Shown here piece by piece: positions 11,230 through 24,690 of a stretch of DNA of 64,000 nt. This stretch comes from Neurospora crassa OR74A. Lineage: Eukaryota; Ascomycota; Sordariomycetes; Sordariales; Sordariaceae. Each line of letters starts with the position of its first letter. Position 1 is the first letter of the stretch. The notes under the pieces were generated by a model. That model worked only from the letters and a program-made list of their open reading frames with translations, did no database searches and was not told the origin of the DNA. A program made the translations under genes and the position numbers. The stretch spans positions 4,650,001 through 4,714,000 of the forward strand of contig NC_026505.1 in NCBI RefSeq assembly GCF_000182925.2. Reading direction: 5' to 3'.

Positions 11230-14200
11230 TTTGACTCGTGCTTTGGGAGAGGCTTTGGCTGGACGCGGGGGAGTGAATGAGATGACTGACGTTGACTGTA
11301 ACTTACCTACCTAATAACCTATAATCGTAATCAAAATGACCCATCCCCTCGACTATAGGTCGTCCGAGTTATTTGATAGTGACGCCTGAGACGCTGTTGT
11401 CTGCTTTCAATAACACCCTCCCAAATTTCGGATGACATGCTCAAGAATGTACCATATAAGACCCCTTACCGGCACCAATACCACAACGAGGGCCCAGTGG
11501 TCAAGTAGTCGAGTGGTTACCTTTGGTGAGTACATTGCCGGGTGCGCGATACTCGAGGTACAGTCTTCGTAGGTTGACACCGGCAACGTGTCAATCGTCG
11601 CACCAAGACTCACTCCTAGGCAACTGAGCCTTCCGCTTTTTTGTCTCCAAGTTCTGGAATTGTTTGAGATTATTCAAATGTCCATAGTCTCTCTCCTTCT
11701 TGATTTGTGAGCTTTATGATGGGGGTGCTTGTTGCAGAAAGGAAGTGGAGGGAGCCGCAGGTATGGTGTTCGTCTCGCGGCCATCGGGTGTCACTTCGCC
11801 ACTTGACCAGGCCATGTTCTGCAAAAGAGAACGAGTTACCATAGGAAGCAATTGGGAAACTCAACGTGGTACATAGTCTTAGCCACGGAATGCCTCCTAT
11901 TTACAGCGCCTCCTGCTGAGTGTGCATTCTGTGACAGACCACCTCTCTTTTTGCACTTTAAAGGTATCCCAGAGATGTGCGAAGAAGGCGTGGTTCTGTC
12001 GGGGGATTGCAAGTTTGTTCTGCACTACTAGCATCCCGGGCCATTTCTGTGAAAATGCATGGCATGAAGACGACAAAGTTGAACTGATGACTGTGACGAC
12101 GCACTCAATATGAGCATATTGTGCTGAACTCATTTGTCTTGTTTCAATCCATTCCCCAGGGTGAAAAAAAAGCAACTGAAGCGCGACAAAAACTCATGTT
12201 CGACTACGACCGCCGACGAAGACGAAGTCGGTGATGGTGACTAGCGGTACACACAAGTTAAGATTGTCAAGCCGGACACTAGCAAGCCAAAATCTGCTCA
12301 AGTTCTGCGAATATCATCTAGCCAGTAACCCGGCTCAGTCAATCCAAGTTCAAAATCAGACTTGTCTTGCCAACTTGCTCTGTTGGTTGTTGAGGATCCT
12401 TGCCTGTCGCAACACAGGGAGCATCATGATCGGGAAACCATTCTGCTGTGATGGTGGTTGTTTTTGATCAGATCATTCTGCGCTCCGAACCGGTCAACTG
12501 TAGGTCATGACGAGTGAAATGGGAACGCGGTTTTTACTAGTAAGCCAGGTATAGTTTCTACTTGACTTGGCTCGGCTTGTGTGAAGCAATATTTGCAACA
12601 ACAACGACGACGACGACGACGACTGCAATGCGGGCGGCGTGCAGATGCCTCCGGCAGTTGTACGAATTGCCGGTTTGGGATAAATTGTTTGTGTATGCGT
12701 CGTCTCATTGGATGTTCGGCTCGTGTTAGTGAAGTGGGTCTGTCCGGATTCTTCAAAGCATGTATGTACCTTATCCTCCCGAGTTGCCTCGACTACTGCT
12801 TTCCTCTGGAGGCATTGTCTACCATAGTCTATAGTCTAGGTGAATTGCGGTGAGTCTATATGTCATTTCAATTCGGGTTGAGCCGCCAAATACTCCATTA
12901 GTAGCAGGCGAACCACTGTTGGTGTTTCTTATGGTGGGGGAGTTGCTCAAGTTCACTCCCTTACTCATCAGGTGGCTGAGACCATACAGTCGTTTATCCC
13001 CACCGCCCGTTCCCCGGCCGACGAAGGGATTTCTGGCGGAGTTGCAGTGGGTGCATTCCACTTGTGGATTGACGGACCCTCCTTTTTTTGCCAATTGCGA
13101 AAAACAATTTTTGGCATCAATGGCAATATATGTAAGGCTTGTAGGACAGGAGTATTTGTTTGTGTAAGATAATGCAACATGGGCGGAGGAGTGATGAAAG
13201 TGGTTGTGGTGAGAAGGAGAAATTGAGCTCGGTGTGTTCCGTTCTTGTTCCGTTCTTGTTTTGTTCAGTTGTGTGGACGGGGTGTGTTGCTGGAAAGGAA
13301 CACGGAAAACGCCAAAAGTTGAAGGACAATTGTGACAAGAACGTACGGGATTGCAAAAGAGCGTCGGAAAATGCGAAGACGAGGAAGTGGGCGGGCGGGT
13401 GAAAACGGCGTGAGTGTTGCGCAATTGGAGGTACGGTACAATGGTCAAGCCGGGGGGAGGGGGGCACCTCACTTTTGGGCGCAAGTATAAAGAGGAGCTA
13501 GGTATCCCGCGAGTCCCCCCCCCCCCAGATTCGCACTGCAAAGTTCCTTTTTCCCCTGCTTTTTGCTTCGCAACCGAGACACAAACCGGGGGCTTTCCAC
13601 CTTTCGCCTGAGTGGTTGCCGTTGAAAAAGCTGACCGATTTCTGGCTAGGTGTTCGTTGGCCGCGTATTTTCGTTGTCTTTCGTCAGTGCAGTGGGGGGC
13701 GGAAACTGCACTGCACTGGACGGGATCCTCCGCCAAACAGCTTCCTACTTCCGTCAGGCACTGCACACTGCACAGAACCTCCAAGGTACGTACCTTACGT
13801 GCCACTTTAACAGTTACACACGCCAGTGCACGTGCCCCAGCGCGTTAAGCTGGTGTGGTCATTAAGAACGAGCGAACTGCCAAGGCGCCAGCGCACCCCA
13901 CATCGCGTCAGTTCCACCAGCCCATTAACCTCGAGCTTCCCACTCTGCCACTTGGAACAGTCTGAACTCTCCATTACCTGCACTTTACGACGTCCGACGG
14001 AATCTCGAACTTGCGGGCAAGACTTGTAGAGCGTCGAAAGCAACGAACCTAAGCATACATATATCTGCCGCCCGGGCAGGTGTTGGTCTGGCTGCATGCT
14101 GACACTCTACGCAGCGCACCCTGCATGAACGGTTGGGTGCCCTTGACGCCAGACGCCAGAACACGCACGCCAACGCCAAACTCGCATTCGTCCCGGCAGG

Positions 14201-14613
14201 AACCTATGTACATACTGTACCTCTAGATTTCATCGTGTCGCGACTCCACCCATTTACGCGACAGGACCGAGCGGAACGCGCTCCCATCTGCCATTCCTCT
14301 TTTGGTTCACTTCTACCCTACATCCATCTACCAACCCAACACTCTGTCAGCCTCGATTTGGGCATTAGGTCCACTCGACGTCAGGCTAGGTGGTGACGGG
14401 ACCCTTTGACCCTCCCTCTCCCCGTTCACGAATTACGACAAGGTCCACCTCCCTCAACCACCACCACCACCACCACCTCCTCCTCCTCCTTCTCCACAAC
14501 AACAGCAGACAAACGCAACACAACCACGACAAAACCCTGCCTCGACCTCTATACCCATTGTCGTCGCTTCTCCCGGTCGCGTGCAGGGGCACCGCGGCGT
14601 GAAGGACGTCACA
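11230..14613. other. Intergenic region upstream of the Spt21/Ams2-like gene
   Basis: About 3.4 kb lies between two rightward genes. It includes a run of 12 C at 13515-13526, a short CGA/ACG repeat near 12602-12622, and a CCA/CCT-rich tract at about 14458-14492 in the likely leader. The open frames on both strands lack recognisable protein motifs. A tRNA-like patch near 11490-11570 fails the B-box test. I see no gene. Confidence 0.55.
14458..14492 (+). repeat. CCA/CCT trinucleotide tract in probable 5' leader
   Basis: An imperfect run of CCA followed by CTC/CTT triplets lies about 120 bp upstream of the ATG at 14614. It is probably part of the transcribed leader, since the following sequence is also C/A-rich up to the start codon. 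Confidence 0.7.
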
Positions 14614-17600
14614 ATGGCTACCCCAAACAACATGTGGTCTGCGCCTTCACCACACCCTCACCATCACCAGGCTGCCCAGCCAATGGAGGGAGATGAATTG
14701 GCCATGCAGGTCAGGCCCATGGGCTGTGAGTGCACCCTGAGAACCTATCTGCCGATCTGTGCGCTCTGACCCAGCCTGATGTATAGTAAAGGTGCTGTAT
14801 ACCTTCGATCGAGACGGCCAGGTGTCGTGCTTGGCCCGGTGGGCTCACATTCTCCAAATTCAAATATTACCAGTCGACGAGAGGACTACAATCGGCGTGG
14901 TGGACCTCCGAACATGTCTTCAGGCTATTGCGCAATGCAGCCCCGAGATTGTAAACCAACAAGAGAACGATTACACTGTTTATGCTGTCGACTATTCAGA
15001 GCCGGATACGCCCCTGGTCGGGCAAGGCATGTTGTCGTGGGGCCTGGAGTTAGCGACCGATCACAACAGCCAACGGCATCAACAACCGCAACTGGTGACG
15101 GGACGGGTAACTCGGACTTTGTTGCCCGTGTTTAGCAATGGAAGCCGCGAGACCCTGGAGGTCAAGATGAAGCTCACAGCCGTTGCCAAGATGCAGCGAC
15201 TTGAGTTTCCTGACATGGATAACAACCTTAATAATATGCTCAGGTCCGACCCTATACAGCCTACAGACATCACCACATCTGAGTGGGCCTCATTCATACA
15301 GTCCAACCCGGGCCTAGGGAGCTCGGCCAATATGGCTTCTATGCACTCGCCCGCCATGTCTACCGCTCCGCTGAACGTCAATCTCAACGGCGATGGTCGC
15401 TATATGAGTGATCCGTCTCCACAACCCACTCGGCCAGCCAGCATACCACCAAGCGGTTCTCAGCCACAACATACCGGCCCCGTGATCAACAGCATGCCGC
15501 CCGTCCAGCCTGTTCCTCCACGGCCAGCTCCTACCGGCGAAAGCGCCTCATCCCCGGCTCCCAGCCAGTCTGTCGAGATCCCCATCAGCCAGTCGGCGCG
15601 TTCCACCTCGAGACCGTCTAGTAGAGCGTCCCGTACTAGAGCTCCTACTGGCAGACCACGAGGCCGACCGCGCAAAAAGCCTCTCGAAGCAGGCAATACG
15701 TCAGCCGCCGAGGAAGCGACTGATGGTGATGATGGCCCGCAAAAGAAGAGAGCCAAGGTCACCAGTGCCGAATTCACTAGTAGTGCGCCATTTGGTTCAG
15801 CCCCAGAGTCATTGAGAGTTGCGGCCAGTACATCCGGTTCTCTGCGTAACATGAGGCCTGTTGGAGCTGGTGGTAATTCCTCTTCAGGGAGTCATGTTCA
15901 GGACGTGCCTCGCGCTCCTACCCCTGTTCCAGACGGGTCAATGTTACAGCGACAACAGAGAAGGCTCATCTTTGAGAACAAAATGAAGTCTGACTTTGCG
16001 GGTGATGCAGAGAGCAGCATGTACCAGTCGCGCTTCGGTCAACAAACCATGCAGAGGAGTATAAGCCACGATGCCCGGTCACCCACCGACTCCATCGGCC
16101 AGTCACCAGACCAAGGCTACGTGCCTGAAGATAGTCCCGCCGATATTGCATCATCCCCTCCGGTTCCCAGGACTAGTGCCTACATGCACTCAAGTCCTTA
16201 TGTTTCAAGCCCAGTTCTCCCGCCTATGCCCGTTCCTATGCCACAAGTCGACTCCGGCTTCATGAGCGGCGGGTTCGACGACATCTTCGACGAGGATGAG
16301 CTATTACAAGATGCTCCTCAAGACCACGGCCAAGAGCTACCCGGCCAGCCTCAAGATCGAACGGTGATGAGCCCTCCGGTACCTCAAGTCAGCAAACTAA
16401 ATGCACGAAAAGGGAGCCAGGCCCATCGACAGGGTATCAACTTCCCCTTCCAAGAAGTCAATCCCGGACCAAAGGAGCTTTTGCCCACGAAGAGCATCTT
16501 CAACCCTGCTGGAAAGACGAAGGCGCTGAACAGAGTCGCACACGCCACATCAGTCCCACCCATACCGAAAAAGAACGCGGATCGCCCATTCAAGAGGTCG
16601 AATACAGCCCCAAACCCTTCACTGTCCGATCACGATCCCTTATCGCGACAACCTAATGATCAGCAAGATGGCGAAGCTCCTCAGGAAGGGACTGCTTCCC
16701 AAACCTCACAGGCAGATATGCAAAGCTCTCAAACTCAACATCGGCCGCCGTTCAACCCTCAGCAACAACTCGAGACCCAGAACACGGGAAACACATCAGC
16801 TCAGCCACAAGCTCCTGTCCCTGCTACCACTGTGATGCCCATTCCTGAACGACCCGAACCTGTTCAGAGCAAAGCAGCCCAACCAGCGTCAAAGCCCGTC
16901 TCGAACAGCTCTGTCCCGGCCAGCGACCCCGTTGTGGGATCTACTGGAACGTCATCCCGAGCAGTACAGTCTGAAGCCTCTGCTCGGGCTCGTGCACCTG
17001 CCCCCCAGGAACCTAGCGAGCCCGAAGAACCGCCTCGCTATAACAAAAATATGGTGAAGAAGCAGTCAATTAAGGAGAAACTGGAGGAGGCTATTCAAAG
17101 AGGAGAGTCGCCGCCATTTTGCAACAATTGTGGCGCCATAGAAACTCCTACCTGGCGGAAGATTTGGACGCAAGATCATCGAGGAGTTCCTGGTCTTTAC
17201 GAGTTTTCCGATAAACCTGGATTTGTGACTACGATCGATATCCTCGAGAAGGATGCTGATGGACAGACCATTATGTACCAATTGGTGAAGAAAAATCTCG
17301 GGCCCACGGACGACAAGAAAATTTGGAAGGAAACTCTCCTCTGTAACCCATGCGGTATCTGGCTCGCCAAATTCAAAGTTCATAGGCCACAGGACAGGTG
17401 GGACAAGGATGCCGCCCGACTTAATCAGCCCCGAAAGAAGAAAAACTCGCGCAACAAAAAGCGAAAGAATGACACCCAGACAAACCCAACATCGGAGGCA
17501 TATTTCACGACTGATCCAATTGGACCGGCCGATCAGGAATCACCGGAAGAGGCGCAACATCAAAATATGACTCAACCGACGCACCAGAACGTGGCCGCAA

Positions 17601-18652
17601 TGGAGGACAGCAACAACAACAATAACAATCAATCATTGCATCAGATGATTTTAAACTCGCGTAGCTCCCCAAAGCGACGTGGGCTCGGGTCAACTCACTC
17701 TAGGGGCAGTGGAACGGCGGACAGCCCCATCGCAGTAGAGGATGATCTTGGCACTACTAGAAGGCTTCTCTTCCCCTCACCTAGGAAGGAGGGAGCGCCA
17801 AAAGTCCTTGGGGAGCTCATAAGTAACGCCGTCAATGCCACCACTGCGTCGCAAGACCCGAAGTCTGCTGCCATGGGCAAGGAAAACATCGGTCACCAGC
17901 CGGCAAGGCGCCCCAATACCCCTGTCCTTGCGGACCAGGACGAGCTTGACCAAGAACTTTTCGGCAGTCCAGTCGTCAGGCCGTCAACACCGCCCCCGAA
18001 GAACCCCTCTTCGGGTATCTTCAAGACGCCTACCCGGCCGACTCCGAATCACCGGCCCATTACTAGGAGTATATCTCGGTCCATCCGTACCGTTCGGTCG
18101 GCGCAGAAGTCACCCAGTCAGCTCTTTACGCAAACCCAACGAACCCCCACCAAGACTCCGCGCGGTACGCGTACTGTCTCCGGTAGCAACGGAGGCATTC
18201 TCGTTAGCGCGTCCAAGCGGCGAAGCCCCCGCCACGCACGCTTTGCGCTTGACGACAGCCTGCACGTGCCTACCTCGTCCCCAACCCACGACTTTGAGGC
18301 TTGGGGCTCGCTGAACCAACTGTTGAGTGAAGCTGACCAGTTCACCGCCAACTCGTCATCGCACGGGCTTCTGGACGTTAATATGCAGCACTATGACAGC
18401 GACAGCGTGCAACAACTCGTGGAGGGCGCGGGTGCTTTGGACTTTGGCAGTTTCATGGGTACCGATATGGTCATGGCTAGCTCCCCGCCTATGATGAGGG
18501 GTCATCACCATGAAGATGGTGGCAATGGCAATTTGAGCTTCGAGGCGTCGTTGAGCATCGAAAGCTTGTGGGTGGAGACTACGGCTACTAGCGGAGGAGG
18601 AGGGTGTGAGGCGGAGAGGAATGCCGCTGCTGATGTGGATGAGTTGAGTTAG
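14614..18652 (+). CDS. ams2: Spt21/Ams2 family transcription regulator with an expanded GATA-like zinc finger
   Basis: Two exons, 14614-14725 and 14787-18652, give 1325 aa. The 61-nt intron has donor GTGAGT and acceptor TATAG. Splicing creates RPMGLKVLYTFDRDG, the start of the Ams2/Spt21 N-terminal domain, which continues to about residue 140. An AT-hook-like GRPRGRPRKKP follows near residue 315. A GATA-type finger lies around residues 800-900: CNNCGAIETPTWRK, then a second pair CNPCGIW, with about 70 residues between the pairs instead of the usual 17-18. The remainder is disordered and Ser/Pro/Gln-rich. The protein ends in an acidic and Ser-rich tail. S. pombe Ams2 and yeast Spt21 activate histone genes at S phase, so a nuclear role in histone-gene or chromatin control is inferred here. 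Confidence 0.88.
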
Positions 18653-19523
18653 GGCCTCAATGATCAGTCGCAGTCGGAGCAGGGGCCGAAGCCCCCCTGG
18701 GAGAACAGTTGAGCTTGGATCTCGATAATCTACGAGATCCATCCGCAGATCTCGCAACTCGTGTGATTGAGATACGAATGATGTTGCAGTGAATGGGCAC
18801 GGTTATGGTCTGATTCCAGATTGGGAGAGAAGGAAATCCATATTTCGCAGCGTGGGCGCAAAAAAACACAAAACAAAAGGTCACTACGATTTACACCTCA
18901 ACGAAAAGTGGGATGATTATTCTTGCACGCTACGCGCGACTCGCCGCATTTGTGAAGAGGGGAAAGTGAAATGGGTGTTTCGGGCGCAATACTGATTGGG
19001 ATGGGCTGGGATATGGGATACCAAAGCGTTTTTCTCTCTTTTATTTTCACCTTTTTGTTTTGCCTCGTCTTGCTTTTTTTGCTGTCTGCCATCTGTTCCT
19101 ATGCAGTCTGTAGTCCGAGTCTCGTACCCAGAGCACAACTGAATTACATCACAATTGTATAGCAGTTGAGACTGCCGCATATCGGACTCCTTCTCCACAT
19201 TTGCTCTCTATTTCCGCTGAGCTGCTCCTGCAAGAAAAATAGATATTGCCGCCGCCATGTCGAAGCAGGCATGACAATAGTAAGTTGGTTGGCATGTTCG
19301 TTTCCCCGCAGTGCCGCCGCGTCTTGCGTGTGCGTGGCGCCTGCGGTCGCAACGCTTGGACTATTTCGACATTTGGTGACGAATATCGAAGTATAACTCG
19401 GATGAAGGGTTCTAAGAAATCTGGGTTCCATTTGTTATAGTTGGGTATTATTTTGCCTCTTCCTTTTCCCCCTTCTCTCCCCATCTCTGGGGGTGTGTAG
19501 TGGTTTCCTCGCGCCCTCTCACC
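18653..19523. other. Convergent 3' region between the Spt21/Ams2-like gene and RPA3
   Basis: About 0.87 kb lies between two converging genes and should hold both 3' UTRs. T-rich stretches near 19020-19090 and 19440-19490 are compatible with 3'-end signals. There is no supported open frame. Confidence 0.55.
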
Positions 19524-20138
19524 TTAGTTCTCGTACACAAAGAGGGGCTTGTAACGATGAGTGACTTCCACGACAGCGTTTGCTAGGTTGTAGTCTGTTT
19601 CATGCGTAAGCACACGTAATATCTACAATGGTGTAGATAGAAGTATAGCGATCAAGGGAGGAGGATGGATGATGAGGGATGGTCACAAGAGAGGAGGAGG
19701 CGGGGGGCGATGGGGAAAGAGAAGAAGAAACTCACCAACACCCTGCCCCAAATCAACGGAGCTAAGCACTTTGATGGAAAGATCCGGGTTGACCTTGCCG
19801 ATGAGTTGGACGCCGTTGTTTGCTGAGAGGTGTGCTTCCTGTAAGTTTTCGACATGTTTTGGTTAGTCATCACGGGACACTATCCAATCCATCATGACTC
19901 TTAACAGCCTTCGTTTCGTCTCTTATTCTTGAAGTTTGGTGGCACCAGTGGAAAAAAAAAAAGAAGGGCGAGAATCCGAACGTACGCGGTTCAAAAATGC
20001 ATGAATGGTCCCATCAGCGTCAATAGTCGCCTCCTCGCCGCGTAGCTGGACAACTTTGCCTACGACCGTCACGAGCTTGCCGACATACTGGCTGAGATAG
20101 GCGCAGGTGATGCGGGGGGTGGAAGATTTGTTGTCCAT
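19524..20138 (-). CDS. rpa3: Replication protein A 14-kDa subunit (RPA3)
   Basis: Three exons, 20138-19986, 19838-19736 and 19594-19524, give 327 nt and 108 aa, close to the usual length of fungal RPA3. The product is a single OB fold: RITCAYLSQYVGKLVTVVGK, then GTIHAFLNR, then the C-terminal helix NLANAVVEVTHRYKP. RPA3 is the small subunit of the single-strand DNA-binding heterotrimer used in replication, repair and recombination in the nucleus. Donors are GTACGT and GTGAGT. The second acceptor is taken at GAAACAG because it alone gives LGQGVDYNLANAVVEV in frame. A nearer TAG about 26 nt upstream in the intron would truncate the protein. The two introns are 147 and 141 nt, longer than most others here. 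Confidence 0.9.
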
Positions 20139-23100
20139 TTTTTTTCCTCTTTCCCGTGTGTCCGTGAGCTGAAGAGTCCGCGTAGGTATGGAGAGTGTGG
20201 TGATTGAGTGGTGGGGTCGTGTTATTGGTGTTGTCGGAGAGTTGGAGTTTGCGGAGCAAAGAGGTCAATGTCGTGAGTGAGGCTGTTGTGAGGTTTCTGA
20301 TACACTTTTTGTTGTTTGTTTGGGTTGGTTGATGATGGTCTTGGTTTTGTTTGCTGTGAATGTACTAACAGCTCAGTGCGGTTGCTTGGTGTGATGTTGT
20401 TAGGGGAAGGAGTTTCGTTACGTGCGGGGCACTGGGCCATGTACAGTGGAATCTCTGGAAACTGCATGTTATTCAGACAATGGGGACCCGCCGCGAGTGA
20501 GCTATTCACTGATCACAGTATATGCAGATTAGGGGGCTGAGTTTTGGTTGGGGACCTGGTTTCGTAGCCAAGCCTTGGTTTGCGGTAAGAGGGAGTGCTT
20601 TGGTGCTCATGCAGTATAAGGGTAATGCATTCGTAGGGGCTTCTATTGTAAAGGGTTTCAAGTTCAACACAAGTAACGAACGTCGTTGCTTCCGGGGTTT
20701 GAATGCCGTGCCGGCTATCATTGATTCACGGTCCTTCTTCAACACGAAGGAGGACATCCTTTCTGTGGATCAAAGATTCAACGTCACAGTCGAAAGCGCG
20801 TCCGATATCGAAGCGACAACAGCAATTCCAGTGAGGCACGATATTTGTACACTTCGCATGTATTTACTTGCTGCCTGCACTGTGCCTGCTTCCTTGGAAT
20901 TCAGACCATGTGCGGTACAGTCGGCACCTTTGCTGTGAGCGACAGGGGGTCGAGAGCCCCACGGCATTCAAATCTGTGGGAATGGCGGGGATAAGGAAGC
21001 CTAGGAGCCCCACCATTTAGCGTCCTATCAGCGGGGTGGAGATGCGGGTCCCGATCTACGCGAGCTGGAACTCAACTTCAACTTCGCCAGAACAACGTCC
21101 TGTTGCGCCGCATTCAGCGACATCCCTTGGTTTCGTCTCGGCGGTTCGATCTTTGGATGAAAACTTGCCGTCTGTCTTGGGCACCATCGGGCTTTTTTTT
21201 CTTGTTCTCTTTCTTTTTTTGGTTTTTCATTTTTCTTTTTTCTTCTTCTGCTCTTCAAGAAATCTAGAGCTGGGGGGCATGGAAAGATATGACTGGCGAA
21301 TTGGACTGGAGGGAACTCGCTCACTCGGAATCCGGCTCCGCCACGGTTTAAATCACCGGTGATTCTGTGGCTGCAAGTTCAAAGTCAAAAATCCCCTTGT
21401 CAGGTACCGAGCACGAACCACCATAGGCAAAGCTCATGACTTTGTCCAGGACACTGTGTGATCAGCGATCATCAGCGACCCGGCCCACGGGTTTTTACAG
21501 TGCCTGCTTACCCATCTCACCATAGTGCGTGACAGCATCATCCAGGGGACTGGCCAGGTCTTCTTGAGAACTCCGATGAAAGCGACAAGGAATCCAGTCA
21601 AGAGTCCAGATTCTCGACGCCGCTTATCTTCCAGCGCTCTCACGGGGAAAGTTTGAGCTTTAGATGGCATGCATTCAATTTGATGCTGGAGCTTGAACAC
21701 AAATCATTTACCAAGTCGTCAATCAAGCATCTATCTGAGTCCTCAATTAAACATCTTTCAATGCCCGGTCACTTTGCTGGTACGAAGTTGCCTCGGGAAA
21801 AGGATGCCCAGATTATATCGTCCCCACATGCTGGTGAATAAGTGCTAGAGGTGGCAAAAGACATGGAGTCTGCACAAAGAGCTGTAAGGCAGCGGTATCA
21901 TTCCACTTTGTAGCATGATCTCCATTCAAGCTGCTCGGTACATCCTGACAGATATGCACGCTCGGCCAGGGACAGGGTTTCGTGGATACCTTTTGGTGTC
22001 GCGAAAACGATGGCTCGAGATTGCGCCATGCCAGAATCGACTCCATTCACACCTTCGTCAAAAAGCCCCCAACTGGTCGCGGGAAGTTACTAGGAACCCC
22101 CAAGTCAATCGTTCCATTTCGTACCTTGAGGAATCATGTCAAGTCAGTTACCCGGCCTGTATGCAGCAACGCTAATGCACGTATGCCACTTAGGGTATAT
22201 ACTAAATATTGTTTTCGCGGCGTATCCGATGCTTCCGAAGCCGCAGTAGGGTATGTCGGAAGCCCGCCGGGAGGAGATGCTTGTACAGTGTTCAATGCCG
22301 CAGGTAGATCAGATCTACAGCAAGCCTTTCGGTATGGTGAGAGTGGAAGGGAAAGGGAAGGGAAGGAAAGGGAAGGTAACACAGAGCAAACTTACACAGT
22401 GGAGGTGTACGTTGTGCTCTCGTCCACTCAGCTTCCCCATGTCCTCTCCTCCATGATCACTTACAACCCCGCCTTGTACGACCAGGGCAGAGCACTTTCG
22501 AAAACCACCATTTCGGTTTGCTGAGGCTTAAGCCACCAGAATACAGAATACCTAAGTCTGCCCACCTAATCCATCAGATGGAGATTCTTGATTTCCCATC
22601 GCTGACCGGTTCTCTGTGCCATTAATCATGGTAACGTCTCAGCCATTGTCTTCCCATGGCGGGAACTTTGAACCTGGCCTCGGCCTGGCAGACTGGACTG
22701 GCCTTGGACAGTACCGCAAGCCAATTAGAAGCCTACCGCACCTTAGAATGTGTGGGTGTCTGGAGCTAACGCGTTCTTGTGCAGCGTAAACAGCTTAGAC
22801 GCTTCCATACAAGTCACAAGCTGCCCGGATCATGGAAGGCAATGTTACATTGATCAGGGCCGGGATGCTACCCTCCTGAACTGAGACATCTGGCGGCTCC
22901 TCTTCTCCGCTCTCGTCTTCCAAGAGGCATTCCAAAAGGCGATGGGTCTCATTGCCGGCCTACCAGTCCAACGAGTCACCTCCTCATCCAGGCCAAAGCG
23001 CATCGCCCCTCATACACGACCGCTCTCTAGCTGAGGGGTCGGAGATCGGATGAAGCGAGTGAAGCTCTGGCCGAGCTCCCTCGTACGTTTCCGACCAACG

Positions 23101-24690
23101 CACCTCCAGGCACGGTATCTTCCGAGCAGGGAGCTATCCTGCATATCGAGCTCTCTCCTCACCTCGGCTAGGATCGTTTGACTGTTGTGGTTGGGAGGCC
23201 AACAAAGCAGAGAGGGTCGAGGAGAGCTCAGAGCTTGGGCTTTGCCCGCCCCAAAGCTTCACAAGTCACAGGTAGCATCCGTCTGTCGTTCCAGTCCATC
23301 CACCAGCACAACCTCCTCGGTCTACCATCCTTGAAATCCTAGAGGCGAGCTCTTTTTTGTGTCTTTCCTTTCCTGCTTGCCCGGCCTGCTCAGTCCGCCA
23401 CGCTAAAATGGGGGTAGCACGGAAAAGCATTTGGTACGGCCATTGTTGCTTGATGTTGTGCCAGAACAGAGGTACCCTCCCTCCGCCTGCTTGCCTCCAC
23501 CAACGTAGCTTGGCATCCGAGCTTTCGTCCTTCATCATACTCGCCTGTTCACCAGCAAGTTTGAATGTCAATTTCAAATCCATCTTTCCTTTCCGGGCTG
23601 TGGTTTGACTGTTAGTCATTGCTTCCAACCAGCTTGGAAAGAAAACCATGTCTTTTCGCTTCACTTGACCTTCGAGCGCCCCGAACTTCTGCCAGACAGC
23701 ACACCCTTTGTCTCGATAACTGGCATTCCATTTCTTTTCGAACCCTCCTTCCAAGCTTTTGATATATTTCGGGTGCCCAGACAACCGGGCTCCCAGAAAT
23801 GTACGATACAGAAAGGCGTATTGTTTTCTTCTACCTGCGAGAGTGAGCCAGCCCGGTCACACAACGCTCCGGTTTCGTCCCCAACCAACAAGACGACTTC
23901 ATTTCAGTTCCCATATCAAAGTAACAAGCTCGGCAGGTGTTGGTCACGGGCCGTGTTTGGAGACTGAAAACTGCCTTCAGGTAAGGCAGTCACGCCCCAT
24001 ACCCAGATCATTCCTGTCTGCAACCGATTGGATTGTACGTCCATCAACAGACATTCGGGCTGCCAAGCCACACATAGCGGCGGTAGCAGCCATCAAGGTA
24101 CACAGGGCTGTTGGCATCGACTTGAGGTGCCTGCCCTTTGTGCAACAAGTGAAAGCTCTTCCACCAAGACGCATAGATTCACCTTCCATTCCTGGTATGT
24201 CGTCAACTTGGGCACCACTTTCCTTTTGCAAAAACGATCAAGATCATGTCCCTTTTGAGCCTCAGTTGCATCGCACACTCTTGATTCTCTGCGTGCCTGC
24301 TTCAGCATGCTTTATTTTTTATTTCCTTTATTTTTATAGTTTTTTTTTCTTCTTCGTCTTGTCCAGTTTTGCCCTTGTCCCTTGACTTGTTGCTGAATCT
24401 GTGTTCAAGTGGAAGTGGTTCGGCTGGATTGCAGATGCATGCTCAAGGCTTGGGCAATCGCCCGGCCGGCCGGTCTTTCCATCTCCAGGAGGGCCGGAGC
24501 TCAGGCCCGGAGTAAAACATCCGTTGTCTCCCGGCCTTGACGCCGCCCAGCTAGTGCTTCCGAGTTCCTTCTCCTGTACCTGCATCCCCTCCTCATTATC
24601 CTGCTGAGTTTCTCCCGATACGCTCGTTGCTGTTCTCGATAGTTAACTCGTTTACCAGCGCTAGTCCCCCACCAGAATCACCAGGACGCC
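20139..24690. other. Gene-free 4.5-kb region between RPA3 and the bZIP gene
   Basis: RPA3 reads left and the bZIP gene reads right, so both promoters lie here. The base composition is ordinary, with pyrimidine-rich patches (21190-21250, 24300-24360) and no AT-rich degenerate block. Open frames up to about 200 codons occur on both strands but overlap each other and show no protein family motif. The last 1.3 kb may be a long leader of the bZIP gene with upstream ATGs (inference). No tRNA or 5S rRNA gene was found. Confidence 0.5.

Noticed and set aside
11490-11570. tRNA-like patch (GTCGAGTGGTTA resembling a tRNA-Ser/Leu A box)
   Set aside because: No GGTTCGANTCC-type B box at the right distance, and no cloverleaf with a 7-bp acceptor stem could be formed by eye.
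20522-20938. 138-codon open frame on the + strand with an overlapping frame on the - strand
   Set aside because: No recognisable motif, no splice extension, mutually antisense frames, and its position in the promoter space of RPA3.
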